From contig NZ_LMNL01000023.1 in NCBI RefSeq assembly GCF_001422985.1, positions 444,516 to 508,515 on the forward strand: a stretch of 64,000 nucleotides of DNA. Direction: 5' to 3'. The stretch comes from Methylobacterium sp. Leaf117 (lineage in GTDB: Bacteria; Pseudomonadota; Alphaproteobacteria; Rhizobiales; Beijerinckiaceae). This document shows positions 56,313 through 64,000 of this stretch, in pieces; the stretch's first letter is position 1; the number at the start of each line of letters is the position of its first letter. The position numbers were made by a program, and so were the translations under genes. The notes beneath the pieces are model-generated. The model was not told the origin of the DNA and did not search any database. It saw nothing but the letters and a program-made list of their open reading frames with translations.

Positions 56313-56894
56313 CTACAGAAGCACCTTGAACATCACGAATCCGAGGATGATCACCGCGATCGCGATCGCCGCCACCACGTTGAGGTGCCGGTCGAGCACC
56401 CCCCGGATCTGAACGCCGTAGCGGCCCAGAAGTCCCGCCAGGATGAAGAATCGGGCGCCGCGCGTCAGGAGCGACAGGATCACGAACCAGAACAGATCGT
56501 AATGGGCGAAGCCTGACGTGATGGTCACGAGCTTGAACGGGATTGGCGTCAGGCCCTTCAGCAGGATCACCCAGTGCCCGTACTCGGCATAGGAGGCCTG
56601 GAAGGTCGCCGCCTTGTCGGCGAGGCCATAGACCCGGAACACCCATTGTCCGACCGAGTCGAACAGCAGGGCGCCGATGGCGTATCCGACGAGACCGCCG
56701 ACCACGGAGGCGAGGGTGGTGATCAGGGCGTAGAACCAAACGCGGTCGGGCCGGCTCACCGCCATCGGCACCAGCATCACATCGGGCGGAACCGGAAAGA
56801 ACGAGCTTTCGGCGAAGGCCACGGCTCCGAGGGCGTAGGGTGCCGAAGGCTTGCCCGCGAGCGCGAGGATCCACTCGTAGAGGCGACGGATCAT
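56313..56894 (-). CDS. YqaA/DedA-type membrane protein
   Basis: A 193-residue protein of the SNARE-associated/DedA-like family with about five hydrophobic segments. Signature parts are AVAFAESSFFPVPPDVMLVPMAV (a re-entrant loop), WVILLKGLTPIPFKLVTITSGF (the second) and NVVAAIAIAVIILGFVMFKVLL at the C-terminus. DedA proteins help maintain membrane potential and carry lipids; YqaA's exact role is unknown. The start is ATG 56894. It is immediately upstream of dsbB. Confidence 0.88.
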   Translation of the reverse strand: MIRRLYEWILALAGKPSAPYALGAVAFAESSFFPVPPDVMLVPMAVSRPDRVWFYALITTLASVVGGLVGYAIGALLFDSVGQWVFRVYGLADKAATFQASYAEYGHWVILLKGLTPIPFKLVTITSGFAHYDLFWFVILSLLTRGARFFILAGLLGRYGVQIRGVLDRHLNVVAAIAIAVIILGFVMFKVLL

Positions 56895-57087
56895 GAGGGG
56901 TCCGGAAAGGCTAGAGGTGGCGGGCGGCGTCCTTTGATCATACGGCGCCGCCGCTGGCGAGCGCGCGCGCACCGCATTCGCAACAAACTAGAACCGCCCT
57001 CGGCCAGATGGCCGCTCTTGACCCGCGTGAGGACCCCGGAGTCTCGGTTGACAGGATGCGGCGCGCGCGGCAGGACATTCGCTGAGT

Positions 57088-57171
57088 GCCCGCGTGGTGG
57101 AATGGTAGACGCGTCCGACTCAAAATCGGAAGCCGAGAGGCGTGGGGGTTCGAGTCCCTCCGCGGGCACCA
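57088..57171 (+). tRNA. tRNA-Leu (anticodon CAA)
   Basis: A complete cloverleaf: acceptor stem GCCCGCG / CGCGGGC, anticodon loop CTCAAAA with anticodon CAA closed by CCGA/TCGG, a long variable arm typical of tRNA-Leu, T-arm GGTTCGAGTCC, and an encoded CCA (57169-57171). The 3' end is followed directly by a perfect palindrome and by an IS remnant. Confidence 0.95.
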
Positions 57172-57172
57172 G

Positions 57173-57188
57173 TACCACTCGAGTGGTA
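57173..57188. repeat. Perfect 16-bp palindrome after the tRNA
   Basis: TACCACTCGAGTGGTA, one base past the tRNA-Leu CCA. Half of it (AGTGGT) is the outer end of the IS terminal repeat, so it may be the remnant of two IS ends meeting head to head. It could also be a transcript end for the tRNA. Confidence 0.6.
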
Positions 57189-58153
57189 TGAGTTAGAGGT
57201 TCTCTGACAGACGCGTCCGACGCTTGCGAGGATCGCATCAGCGGGTTTGGTCCAGACGAAGGGCTTTGGATCGGCGTTGGTTTGGTCGATGTAGGCGTGG
57301 ATCGCAGCTTCGAGATCGCCTGAGGCGGCCGCCTCGATCTGATCGAGGAAGTCGCGGAACTCGATCGAACGATGCCGGCCTGTGCAGTGGCCGATCACCG
57401 TCCCGACCTGGACGTCGAGGGCGGCGAACAGGTCGGTCGTACCCTGGCGACGATAATCGTGAGTTCGGCGCTCCGGCTGGCCGGGCCGCATCGGCAGCAC
57501 GGGGGCCGTGCCCGTCAGCGCTTGGATCTGCGGCTTCTCGTCGACGCACAGCACCAAAGCACGATGCGGCGGAGCCATGTAGAGGCCGACCACGTCCCGG
57601 ACCTTGTCGACGAAGGCGGGATCGGTCGAAAGCTTGAAGGTGTCGGTCTTGTGCGGCTGCAGCCCGAAGGCACGCCAGACCCGCGAGACCATGCTCTGGC
57701 TCATGCCGACCCGCCGGGCCATGGCGCGGGTCGACCAGTGGGTGGCATTCTCTGGCTGGCTCTCCAGCGTGAGGGTGACCATCCCTTCGATGGCCGCGTC
57801 CGTGACGACACGTGGCGCGCCGGAGCGGGGCAGGTCGACGAGGCCGTCGAGGCGATGGGTGAGGAAACGGGCGAGCCACGTTGTGACGCTCATCCGGCTG
57901 ACGCCGAGATCACGGGCAGCGCCACTTGTTGGTCGATCCTGGCTCAGCGCAGGCCAGCACGATCCGCGCGCGCTGAGCCAAGGCTTGGCCGACATTGCGA
58001 CGGGACAAGCCCCGCCCAGCGCGTGCGCTCGTCCTCAGTCAGATGGAGAGGAGCAGGTTTTGGACCACGGGCCATGGGTCACCTCCGTGCGGATATCCCC
58101 GACAGATAGGTGCAAGCTCAAAATCTGAAACCGAACTTCTAACTCAGACCACT
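57182..58153 (-). mobile_element. Decayed IS630-type insertion sequence
   Basis: About 970 bp bounded by 21-bp inverted repeats with two mismatches. The right end at 57182-57202 begins AGTGGT and contains TGAGTTAGA. The left end at 58133-58153 ends in GACCACT and contains TCTAACTCA. Inside is a single minus-strand transposase, now broken. The left end reaches the stop codon region of the glycosyltransferase gene. A TA is present at 58153-58154, as IS630 elements target TA, but no matching TA flanks the right end. Confidence 0.75.
57184..58075 (-). pseudogene. IS630 family transposase, frameshifted and internally deleted
   Basis: A DDE transposase. From ATG 58075 it begins MARGPKPAPLHLTEDERTR, then shifts frame near 58030 (RRNVGQALAQRAR is in another frame) and again near 57930 (one extra A in AACAAGTGG before GAARDLGVSRMSV). 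The middle is conserved: helix-turn-helix RVGMSQSMVSRVWRAFGLQ and first catalytic Asp in LVLCVDEKPQIQAL. After DQIEAAASGD it jumps to LEAAIHAYIDQTNADP; about 75 codons are missing, including the second Asp (usually IDNYGTHK) and the third catalytic Glu. It cannot make an active enzyme. Confidence 0.85.
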
Positions 58154-59171
58154 AAGCTGCCTTTATTGCAGCCAGTAGTTCTTCCGCGACGCGGTTTGCC
58201 TCAGGTAGATAGCGCAGTGTCAGAAATCCGTCCTTTCCATCCAAGACCCTGAGGGCTGGTGGGTAGTGATACGTAGCCGTGTTGCCAGCCAAGCTGTCAA
58301 TTATGGTGTAATTCGAATTTATCTTTTCTGTCACGTTAAGGCAGGTGATCCGGCGCGGCGGACAGAAAATACTGGCATGCAGAAAAGATCCGGCTGAACC
58401 CAAAATTTGGTCTCGCGACGACATTAAACGTACTTGATCGGCAAAGCTGAGCGTTTCCGGGTAGATAATTTCGACCCCATGATCCTTCATGACTGTCTCG
58501 ATTTCCAGCTCGTTGGTAATCAATCCAACGGCCGAGGAAAGCCGAGTCTTCGAATAGTAAATTGGCCGATCGGTTCGCTCGAAGTTTTCCGCAGAGCGTA
58601 TCCGGTCGCCAATCCCCTGGCACAAGTCTGCGAAAGCGCGGTAACCTGCGTGCTGTTCTTCTAGGCTCGTCGCCGGAACAACAACGGTCCGCAGTCGCGT
58701 CGGCTTCTCAAATTTTACGAAGTCGTGAGGAGAAAGACCCAGTAAGCCAAAGGCTGTCGCTACGAATGGAATGCTGAACCAGTTCTCCGGTGTGCCGGGC
58801 GCATGGCACAAGATCTTGGTGTTCGGCGACCGGATTTTCGGCATAGCCCAGAATCGGGGCAGAGTATTAACTAAGAAATGACCAAAATGCGGATTGATAC
58901 GTCCGCCATAAATATAGGTGCCGTCCGGAGCTAGGCTCTCGATTCCCGTCGCGATCGGTAACACTGCAAGAGATTGGTCGGGTGGATGGTGGATGCCCTC
59001 GCGGAAGTCAACCGCCAGATCGATCAGACGCCCATCTCTTCCATAGAGGCCCCAAGATCGGTTTCCCGCATAGGGAATGTAACGGCAATCATGCACCACT
59101 TCGATTGCAGGGGCAGGGTCGCGGATTTCCGCTGACCCCCAGAGCATGGTGCAAAGATCAAGCAACTTCAT
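58152..59171 (-). CDS. Glycosyltransferase family 61 protein
   Basis: Predicted cytosolic glycosyltransferase of 339 residues (GT61/DUF563 type). Typical motifs are IYGGRINPHFGHFLVNTLPRFWAM (about 88-111), RPIYYSKTRL and the C-terminal GSAGSFLHASIFCP. It likely adds a sugar to an exopolysaccharide or O-antigen. GC content is lower than in flanking genes and codon use is less biased. The TAG stop lies at the boundary of the decayed IS, so the original C-terminus may have been lost. The start, ATG 59171, is 3 bp after the methyltransferase stop. Confidence 0.82.
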   Translation of the reverse strand: MKLLDLCTMLWGSAEIRDPAPAIEVVHDCRYIPYAGNRSWGLYGRDGRLIDLAVDFREGIHHPPDQSLAVLPIATGIESLAPDGTYIYGGRINPHFGHFLVNTLPRFWAMPKIRSPNTKILCHAPGTPENWFSIPFVATAFGLLGLSPHDFVKFEKPTRLRTVVVPATSLEEQHAGYRAFADLCQGIGDRIRSAENFERTDRPIYYSKTRLSSAVGLITNELEIETVMKDHGVEIIYPETLSFADQVRLMSSRDQILGSAGSFLHASIFCPPRRITCLNVTEKINSNYTIIDSLAGNTATYHYPPALRVLDGKDGFLTLRYLPEANRVAEELLAAIKAA

Positions 59172-59174
59172 CAG

Positions 59175-59840
59175 TCAGTAATTCGCGCGTTGCGTATCAT
59201 CGCCGATCATTTTCATGAATTTGTTGATCATCGGCGCACGTTCAAGCACGAGAACGCTATCGTAGGCAGTCATCGCAACTGTTTGTCTTGTAAAATATGA
59301 TGGCGCCACTGTACCATCCGTAACGTGGTCGGCATTGAGGTCGTCAATCAATCCTTTAAAACGCTCGACCATTGAGCGCGGATCACCTCGGCCTCCGCCA
59401 TAATCGGACCAGTATGCCGTATGCATGTCCTCGATCATGTAGACGCCATTCGCAGCGATCCTTTTGTAGAGGAAATCGAAGCTCTTGGTGACGTGCTCCA
59501 TATGATGACTTCCGTCATCGAGCACCGCGTCGAAGGTGCCAAACTCGTCAAGGAGCGATTGGAGAAATTGCGGATCGGACTGGTCGCCAATCCGCACGGC
59601 GATCTGCTCATCCGCGTATTGTCTGCACACTTCGTTGATATCGATCGTGACGATGCGTGCAAGAGGACCCAGCCAACTCTTCCACATCTGCGCTGAGCCG
59701 CCATTGCCTGCGCCGATCTCCAGAAAGGTCACAGGATGACCGACATAACGCCCGAAATGACGCTCGTAGGCGAAGAAATAATGTCCCGATTTGTGAATAG
59801 GGCGGCCGGTGTTTGAAAGGAAGATTTGGTACAGCGACAT
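59175..59840 (-). CDS. Class I SAM-dependent methyltransferase
   Basis: A 221-residue protein resembling methyltransferases of the cephalosporin-hydroxylase/CmcI-like group and polysaccharide-modifying enzymes. The SAM motif is TFLEIGAGNGGSAQMW (about 38-53), followed by RIVTIDIN and the acidic FDAVLDDGSHHMEHV, then YKRIAANGVYMIEDMHTAYW, which typifies this subfamily. Its substrate is probably a sugar hydroxyl. Base composition is AT-richer than the window average. It is directly upstream of the GT61 gene, so the two form a small glycan-modification operon. Confidence 0.84.
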   Translation of the reverse strand: MSLYQIFLSNTGRPIHKSGHYFFAYERHFGRYVGHPVTFLEIGAGNGGSAQMWKSWLGPLARIVTIDINEVCRQYADEQIAVRIGDQSDPQFLQSLLDEFGTFDAVLDDGSHHMEHVTKSFDFLYKRIAANGVYMIEDMHTAYWSDYGGGRGDPRSMVERFKGLIDDLNADHVTDGTVAPSYFTRQTVAMTAYDSVLVLERAPMINKFMKMIGDDTQRANY

Positions 59841-60199
59841 ATCGCCATCGGCCTCGAAGTGTGCAAACTGATGCTTGTAACTGCATTTATCACCTTAGGG
59901 GGCGTATTGCAAAAGCTTCATACGCGTCTATGTAAATATAAATAAAAATATATAGCCGTGACGTATCTGCTTGGCGATTTGAGAATGATTTTATCCCAGC
60001 CCAATGGCGTGAAATGTCGCGGTGGTTAGTGAGTGTCGGTTGACAATCATAATATATATTGATGATAGAAAACTCTGCTCGCCGACTTTAGTTGCCGTCG
60101 CCGGAATACCGCGAGCTGATCTGATTGACTCATCGAAGCTGTTTACAGTCTAAATTCATTGCGTGATTCGCAGCTCGCGTCGTCAGCCATGCCGCGCCC
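59841..60199. other. AT-rich gene-free interval
   Basis: About 360 bp with AT-rich stretches (59930-59960, 60040-60070), no coding frame with a family match and no RNA gene. It contains TTGACA at 60040-60045, followed by a near-perfect palindrome ATCAT-AATATATATT-G-ATGAT (60046-60066). The minus-strand promoter of the methyltransferase/GT61 pair must lie here. The low GC marks it as part of the foreign patch. Confidence 0.6.
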
Positions 60200-61576
60200 T
60201 CACAACACCGGATCGTAAACCGGGCCGATAACCGCCGCGTCTGGGGTCGCCAGCCATTTCGAGGCGAGCACGGCCAGCACCATCACGCCGAGGAAGATCG
60301 CGAAGATCGCCGGATTGTAGATCACCAGGGCGACGAAGCAGACCGCCGCCATCACCAGCGCGAAGGCGGGCGCGGCGGGATAGAGCGGGGCGCGGTAGGG
60401 GCGGGCGAGGTCCGGTTCGGCCCGGCGGAGTTGGAACAGGCTCGCCATGCTCATCCCGTACATCACCAGGGCGCCGAACACCGCCATGGTGACGATGCTG
60501 GCGGTGAGCGACTGGCCCGCGATGGTTACCAGGTTGTCGCTGTAGACGGCCGCAATGCCGACCACGCCCCCCGCGAGGGTGGCGATGTGGGGCGTGCGGA
60601 AGCGCGGGTGCACCCGGGCGAGGCCACGGGGCAGGAAGCCCGCCCGGGCCAGGGCGAAGATCTGCCGCGAGTAGCCCATGATGATGCCGTGGAACGAGGC
60701 GACGAGGCCGAACAGGCCGAGCCAGACCAGCATGTGGAGCCAGCCGCTCGATTCGCCGACCACCGTCTTCATCGCTTGGGGCAGGGGGTCGTTGAGATTG
60801 CTCAAAGCCCGCCAGTCGCCCGAGCCGCCAGCGAAGATCATCACACCGAAGGCCAGGGCCGTCAGGGTCAGCACACCGGTGATGTAGGCGATCGGGATGG
60901 TCCGCTTCGGGTCCTTGGCCTCCTCGGCCGCCATCGCCACCCCCTCGATGGCGAGAAAGAACCAGATCGCGAACGGGATCGCGGCGAACAGGCCGCCGAT
61001 CGCCGGCAGGCCGAAGGTGTCGGTGCCGGCCCAGCCGTGGGCGGCGAAGTTCGACCACGAGAAGGCCGGGGCGACGACGCCCATGAAGACCAGGAGTTCG
61101 GCCACCGCCAGGATCGTGACGAACAGCTCGAAGGTCGCGGCGATCTGCACGCCGACGATGTTGAGGGTCATGAAGATCAGGTAGGCGCCGAGCGCCGCGT
61201 GCTTGGGGTCGAGGCCGGGGAACTGCACGTTGAGATAGGCGCCGATGGCGAGCGCGATGGCGGGGGGCGCGAAGACGAACTCGATCAGCGTCGCGTAGCC
61301 GGCGATGCAGCCACCGACCGGGCCGAAGGCGCGCCGGCTGTAGGCGAAGGGGCCGCCGGCCTGCGGGATCGCGGTGGTGAGTTCCGTGAAGCTGAAGATG
61401 AAGGCGACGTACATCGCCGCAACCGCGATCGTGGTGATGAGGAAGCCGAGGGTTCCGGCGGAAGCCCAGCCGTAGCTCCAGCCGAAATACTCGCCCGAGA
61501 TCACGAGTCCGACGGCGATGCCCCAGAGATGGAAGGCGTTGAGGCCCTTATGGAGCCCGCTGGTTTCGGTCTGCAT
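60200..61576 (-). CDS. eat: APC-family permease, ethanolamine permease type
   Basis: Inner-membrane amino acid/amine transporter of 458 residues with about twelve helices. The signature AVGLVISGEYFGWSYGWASAGTLGF (about 20) and FAYSRRAFGPVGGCIAGYATLIEFVFAPPAIA are very close to ethanolamine permeases of this subfamily. The start is ATG 61576 (MQTETSGLHKGLNAFHLWG); the frame is open further but without match. No ethanolamine ammonia-lyase genes are in the window, so the substrate is inferred only from family. Confidence 0.85.
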   Translation of the reverse strand: MQTETSGLHKGLNAFHLWGIAVGLVISGEYFGWSYGWASAGTLGFLITTIAVAAMYVAFIFSFTELTTAIPQAGGPFAYSRRAFGPVGGCIAGYATLIEFVFAPPAIALAIGAYLNVQFPGLDPKHAALGAYLIFMTLNIVGVQIAATFELFVTILAVAELLVFMGVVAPAFSWSNFAAHGWAGTDTFGLPAIGGLFAAIPFAIWFFLAIEGVAMAAEEAKDPKRTIPIAYITGVLTLTALAFGVMIFAGGSGDWRALSNLNDPLPQAMKTVVGESSGWLHMLVWLGLFGLVASFHGIIMGYSRQIFALARAGFLPRGLARVHPRFRTPHIATLAGGVVGIAAVYSDNLVTIAGQSLTASIVTMAVFGALVMYGMSMASLFQLRRAEPDLARPYRAPLYPAAPAFALVMAAVCFVALVIYNPAIFAIFLGVMVLAVLASKWLATPDAAVIGPVYDPVL

Positions 61577-61673
61577 CGCCCTGGCCCCTTTTGTCCGCCC
61601 GGTGCGGACCGCGGAGCCTAAGCAAGAGCGCTGCCGCCGTGCCGGCAGGGCGATGCAGCTGGAGCGGGCACCG

Positions 61674-62954
61674 TCAGGCTGCGCTGGCCCGGGGCCACAG
61701 GCGACGCCAGGGGCTGCGTGTCGCGGCACCGGTGTTCGGCGGTGCGATCTCCATGGTGGTCCGCGAGTCCCTCGTTGTTCGGAGGTCCCTCGTTGTTTGG
61801 AGGTCCATCGTCGTCCGGATGTTCATGGCATTGCCGCGCCAGAGAACCGCGCCGCGTAGCCAGGCGCTGGTCCACACGAACGGGATCAGGGCATCGCGGA
61901 TGATGAAGCCCAGGAGGAGACCGGGGCCCCGGACCCACTTCGCCCGGGCGGCCAGCGCCATTTCGGCCGCATACCAGAGCCCGGTCAGCGCGAGAAGGCT
62001 TCCGGCGAGCGCCGGGGAGGGGGCGGCCGCGAGGGCGATGCCGAAGGGCAGGAGCGGGCCGCAGCCGATCTCGGGCGCGAAGAACAGCGGGAAGGTGACC
62101 CGGCGCAGGCGCGCCCATCGCAACTGCCGCGACCAGATCTCCGCCAGGGTGCGGCGCCCGAGGGGCTGGTCGAACGGAGCGGCCACGAGATGGACGCGCG
62201 CCCCGGCCGCGCGCACGAGCTTGGTCGCCGCCGCATCCTCGGCGATCTCGGCCGCCAGGGCGCGGATGCCGCCGCGTGCCTCCAGGAAGGGCTTGTGCCA
62301 AAGCATGCTCTTGCCCTGGGCGAAGCCGAGGCCGAGGGCCTCGCCGGTATATTGCCAGCGCGCCTGGAGGGTGTTCAGGAAGGCGCATTCCACCGTGGCG
62401 AACAGGCCCTCGGGCCGCGCTCCGATCGGCGTCGAGCAGACGAGGCCGGTGTTCGGACGCCAGGCCGCCTGCAATTGCTGCAGGTAGTCCGGCGGCATCG
62501 CCACGTTCGAATCGGCGAGCACGACCCAGTCGTGGCGGGCCGCCTCCCAGCCGCGCACGCAGTTGTTGAGCTTCGGATTGTCGCTGATGCGCTCGTCGCC
62601 GACGATCAGGCGGGACCGGACCTGCGGATGCGCCGCCATGAGCCGACGCACCAGCGGTACGATGGGATCGGCTTCATCGGCGACGCAGAAGATCAGCTCG
62701 TAGGACGGATGCACCAGCCGGAAGCCGCGCGTCAGCAATTCCTCGCTGAAGGTCTCCACGCCGCAGACCGGCCGGACCAGCGACACCGGCGCGCCCTGGG
62801 GGAACACCGATGCGCCGTTGCGCCGCCCGATTCGGACGGCCGCCACCGCGATCCCGACCAGGTTGATCAGCGTCAGGGCGGCGCAGAACGCCAGAGCGAC
62901 CGCAGCGCTCGGCTCCGACAAGTCCCGCATCGCCTGATCCCACATCCGCGACAT
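61674..62954 (-). CDS. Ceramide glucosyltransferase-like protein (GT21)
   Basis: Membrane glycosyltransferase of 426 residues. TM1 at about 17-38, then a GT2-fold domain: VSLVRPVCGVETF, LIFCVADEADPIV, PKLNNCVRGWEAARHDWVVLADSNVAM (DxD-like region), the substrate region GRRTLAEIWSRQLRWARLRR (QxxRW motif) and two to three C-terminal helices. This fits GT21 enzymes that glucosylate ceramide or other lipids. The C-terminus carries a tandem repeat of about six residues (RTTMDLQTTRDLRTTRDS). It follows the permease gene by about 100 bp on the same strand. Confidence 0.85.
   Translation of the reverse strand: MSRMWDQAMRDLSEPSAAVALAFCAALTLINLVGIAVAAVRIGRRNGASVFPQGAPVSLVRPVCGVETFSEELLTRGFRLVHPSYELIFCVADEADPIVPLVRRLMAAHPQVRSRLIVGDERISDNPKLNNCVRGWEAARHDWVVLADSNVAMPPDYLQQLQAAWRPNTGLVCSTPIGARPEGLFATVECAFLNTLQARWQYTGEALGLGFAQGKSMLWHKPFLEARGGIRALAAEIAEDAAATKLVRAAGARVHLVAAPFDQPLGRRTLAEIWSRQLRWARLRRVTFPLFFAPEIGCGPLLPFGIALAAAPSPALAGSLLALTGLWYAAEMALAARAKWVRGPGLLLGFIIRDALIPFVWTSAWLRGAVLWRGNAMNIRTTMDLQTTRDLRTTRDSRTTMEIAPPNTGAATRSPWRRLWPRASAA
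61755..61826. repeat. Four tandem 18-bp repeats inside the GT21 gene
   Basis: Units at 61755-61772, 61773-61790, 61791-61808 and 61809-61826. The second and third differ by two bases (CGTTGTTCGGAGGTCCCT and CGTTGTTTGGAGGTCCAT); the outer two have diverged. In protein the repeat is a six-residue unit R/Q-TT-M/R-D/E-L/S/I. The number of copies may vary between strains. Confidence 0.8.
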
Positions 62955-63086
62955 CTCCCGTTGGTCAGACCCGAAACGCGACCGATCGCGGGATGGACAT
63001 CGCGCCGCGTCCCCGACCGTCCCAGCGCCCCTAACAGCCGCGATGCTTCAGTCGTATGACAACCCGGGGGAACGGAGGGGGCGGGC

Positions 63087-64000
63087 GTGGCGAGACCGGC
63101 GCATGTGGCGATCGTGGGAGCCGGGATGGCGGGGGCGAGCGCCGCGCGCCGCCTGATCGAGGCCGGCCTCGCCGTCACCCTGTTCGACAAGGGCCGTCAG
63201 GTCGGCGGCCGCATGGCGAACCGGCGCGATCGCGACACCGGGCTCCGCTTCGATCACGGCGCCCAGGTTCTGCGGGCACATGGCTCCGCCTTCGGGGCGC
63301 GGCTCGCCGCCTGGGCGGGCCGCGGCCTCGTGGCGCCCTGGGATGGTCCTGACCGTTTCACGGCCGTGCCCGACATGACCGCGCCGGTGCGCGATCTCCT
63401 CGGCGGTCTCGAGGTTCATGTCGGCCGCACCGTCACGGGCCTGTCGCGCGTGTCGAGCGGCTGGACCCTGGCTCTGGCCGAGGGTCTCGAACCGCGGGTG
63501 TTCGAGGCCGTCGTGCTCACGCTGCCAGGGCCTCAGGCGTCGCGCCTCCTCGCCACGAGCGGATTCGTGCTGCCGACGATCGAGCGGGCGACCTACGCAC
63601 CCTGCTGGTCGCTGATGCTGACCTGCGCGCAGGACCTTCCCTTCGTGGGCGACGTCCTACGACCCGCGGGAGGACCGGTCGCGGCCATCTTTCGCGAGGG
63701 CACGAAGCCCGGCCGGCCGAGCGGGAAGCCCGCCTTCACCGTCCATGCCACGCCCGACTGGTCGAGGACCCACCTGGAGGACGCGCCCGAGGCGGCGGCG
63801 GCACGGCTGATCTCGGCCCTGTCCGTCCTCTTCGGAGTGCCGGTCGCCGGACAGGGGCGCGGCCATCGCTGGCGCTACGCCCTCGTCGAGGAAACCTGCG
63901 GCGAACCCTGCCTCTACGACCCGCGCGAGCGCCTGGGCTATGCCGGTGACGGCTGCCTCGGGCCGCGCGTCGAGGCCGCCTACGACAGCGGCCTGGCCCT
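63087..64000 (+). CDS. FAD-dependent oxidoreductase (N-terminal part; runs past window end)
   Basis: About 305 codons from GTG 63087. The N-terminus is a dinucleotide-binding fold: VAIVGAGMAGASAARRLIEAG, followed by DKGRQVGGRMANRR (FAD loop) and LRFDHGAQVLRA, and mid-protein VVLTLPGPQASRLL. This matches the renalase/amine-oxidase-like NAD(P)/FAD oxidoreductases seen in alphaproteobacteria. The start has a good RBS (GGAGGGG, about 63074-63080). The gene is open at 64000, so the C-terminal active-site region is not seen and the substrate is unknown. It is divergent from the GT21 gene. Confidence 0.82.
   Translation, partial: MARPAHVAIVGAGMAGASAARRLIEAGLAVTLFDKGRQVGGRMANRRDRDTGLRFDHGAQVLRAHGSAFGARLAAWAGRGLVAPWDGPDRFTAVPDMTAPVRDLLGGLEVHVGRTVTGLSRVSSGWTLALAEGLEPRVFEAVVLTLPGPQASRLLATSGFVLPTIERATYAPCWSLMLTCAQDLPFVGDVLRPAGGPVAAIFREGTKPGRPSGKPAFTVHATPDWSRTHLEDAPEAAAARLISALSVLFGVPVAGQGRGHRWRYALVEETCGEPCLYDPRERLGYAGDGCLGPRVEAAYDSGLA

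Noticed and set aside
57172..60199. Integrative island with tRNA attachment-site repeats
   Set aside because: No integrase gene and no second copy of the tRNA 3' end was found, so it is described only as a foreign patch with an IS remnant.
61755..61826. CRISPR-like array
   Set aside because: Units are contiguous with no spacers, lie in a coding sequence in frame and are only 18 bp.

Overview
The window is 64 kb of GC-rich chromosome from an alphaproteobacterium, most probably a Methylobacterium/Methylorubrum-type member of the Hyphomicrobiales. I infer this from family content and gene order: rcdA and cpdR (cell-cycle proteolysis adaptors found only in alphaproteobacteria), the proB-proA-nadD-rsfS-rlmH-envC-ctpA-rppH run, rpmH-rnpA-yidC-engB, and DUF1465, DUF2937 and DUF1275 proteins. 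No database search was possible. Nearly all of it is core chromosome. I saw no CRISPR array, prophage or plasmid functions.

Layout. 1-8.8 kb: one forward run for proline synthesis (proB end, proA), NAD synthesis (nadD), ribosome factors (rsfS, rlmH), envelope remodelling (EnvC-like factor, CtpA, divergent polysaccharide deacetylase), RppH and a DUF2939 protein. 8.8-16.2 kb: mixed accessory genes, including a ROK-family protein whose two halves are in swapped order, a single-domain response regulator, a WD40 protein with a small partner, an O-antigen-ligase-like membrane protein, a metallopeptidase and a HAD nucleotidase. 16.5-20.1 kb: a four-gene, largely translationally coupled operon in the order siaB-siaC-siaD-siaA, predicted to be a kinase/phosphatase partner-switch controlling a diguanylate cyclase. 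20.1-28.4 kb: argB, MOSC protein, clpB, short-chain fatty acid transporter and a secreted AhpD-fold protein.

28.6-34.1 kb: the rpmH-rnpA-yidC-engB-DUF423 operon (minus strand), an orphan strong terminator with a candidate small RNA carrying an anti-Shine-Dalgarno motif, rcdA, and an L31 gene (rpmE) whose expected stop codon is missing. 34.2-46.9 kb: ABC exporter, MoeB-like enzyme, dapE, then minus-strand truA, fmt, def, recR, and pckA (with two adjacent perfect inverted repeats upstream), a PilZ protein, ybaB, dnaX and the SRP RNA gene. 47-57 kb: comM, methylmalonyl-CoA mutase, N-formylglutamate amidohydrolase, cpdR, grxC with a coupled nitrilase-family gene, dsbB and a YqaA-type membrane protein.

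57.1-60.2 kb is the one clear foreign patch: a tRNA-Leu(CAA) gene, a decayed IS630-type element with recognisable terminal inverted repeats, and two AT-richer glycan genes (GT61 glycosyltransferase and a methyltransferase). 60.2-64 kb returns to GC-rich genes: an ethanolamine-type permease, a ceramide-glucosyltransferase-like enzyme with an 18-bp tandem repeat in its 3' end, and the start of an FAD oxidoreductase that runs off the window.

Common themes: translation and its quality control (rsfS, rlmH, rpmH, rpmE, fmt, def, truA, rnpA, ffs, engB), envelope biogenesis, c-di-GMP signalling (SiaD, PilZ) and ClpXP-mediated cell-cycle control (RcdA, CpdR). The observations most worth follow-up are the circularly permuted ROK protein, the reordered Sia module, the stop-less L31 gene, the candidate sRNA and the pckA operator-like repeats.
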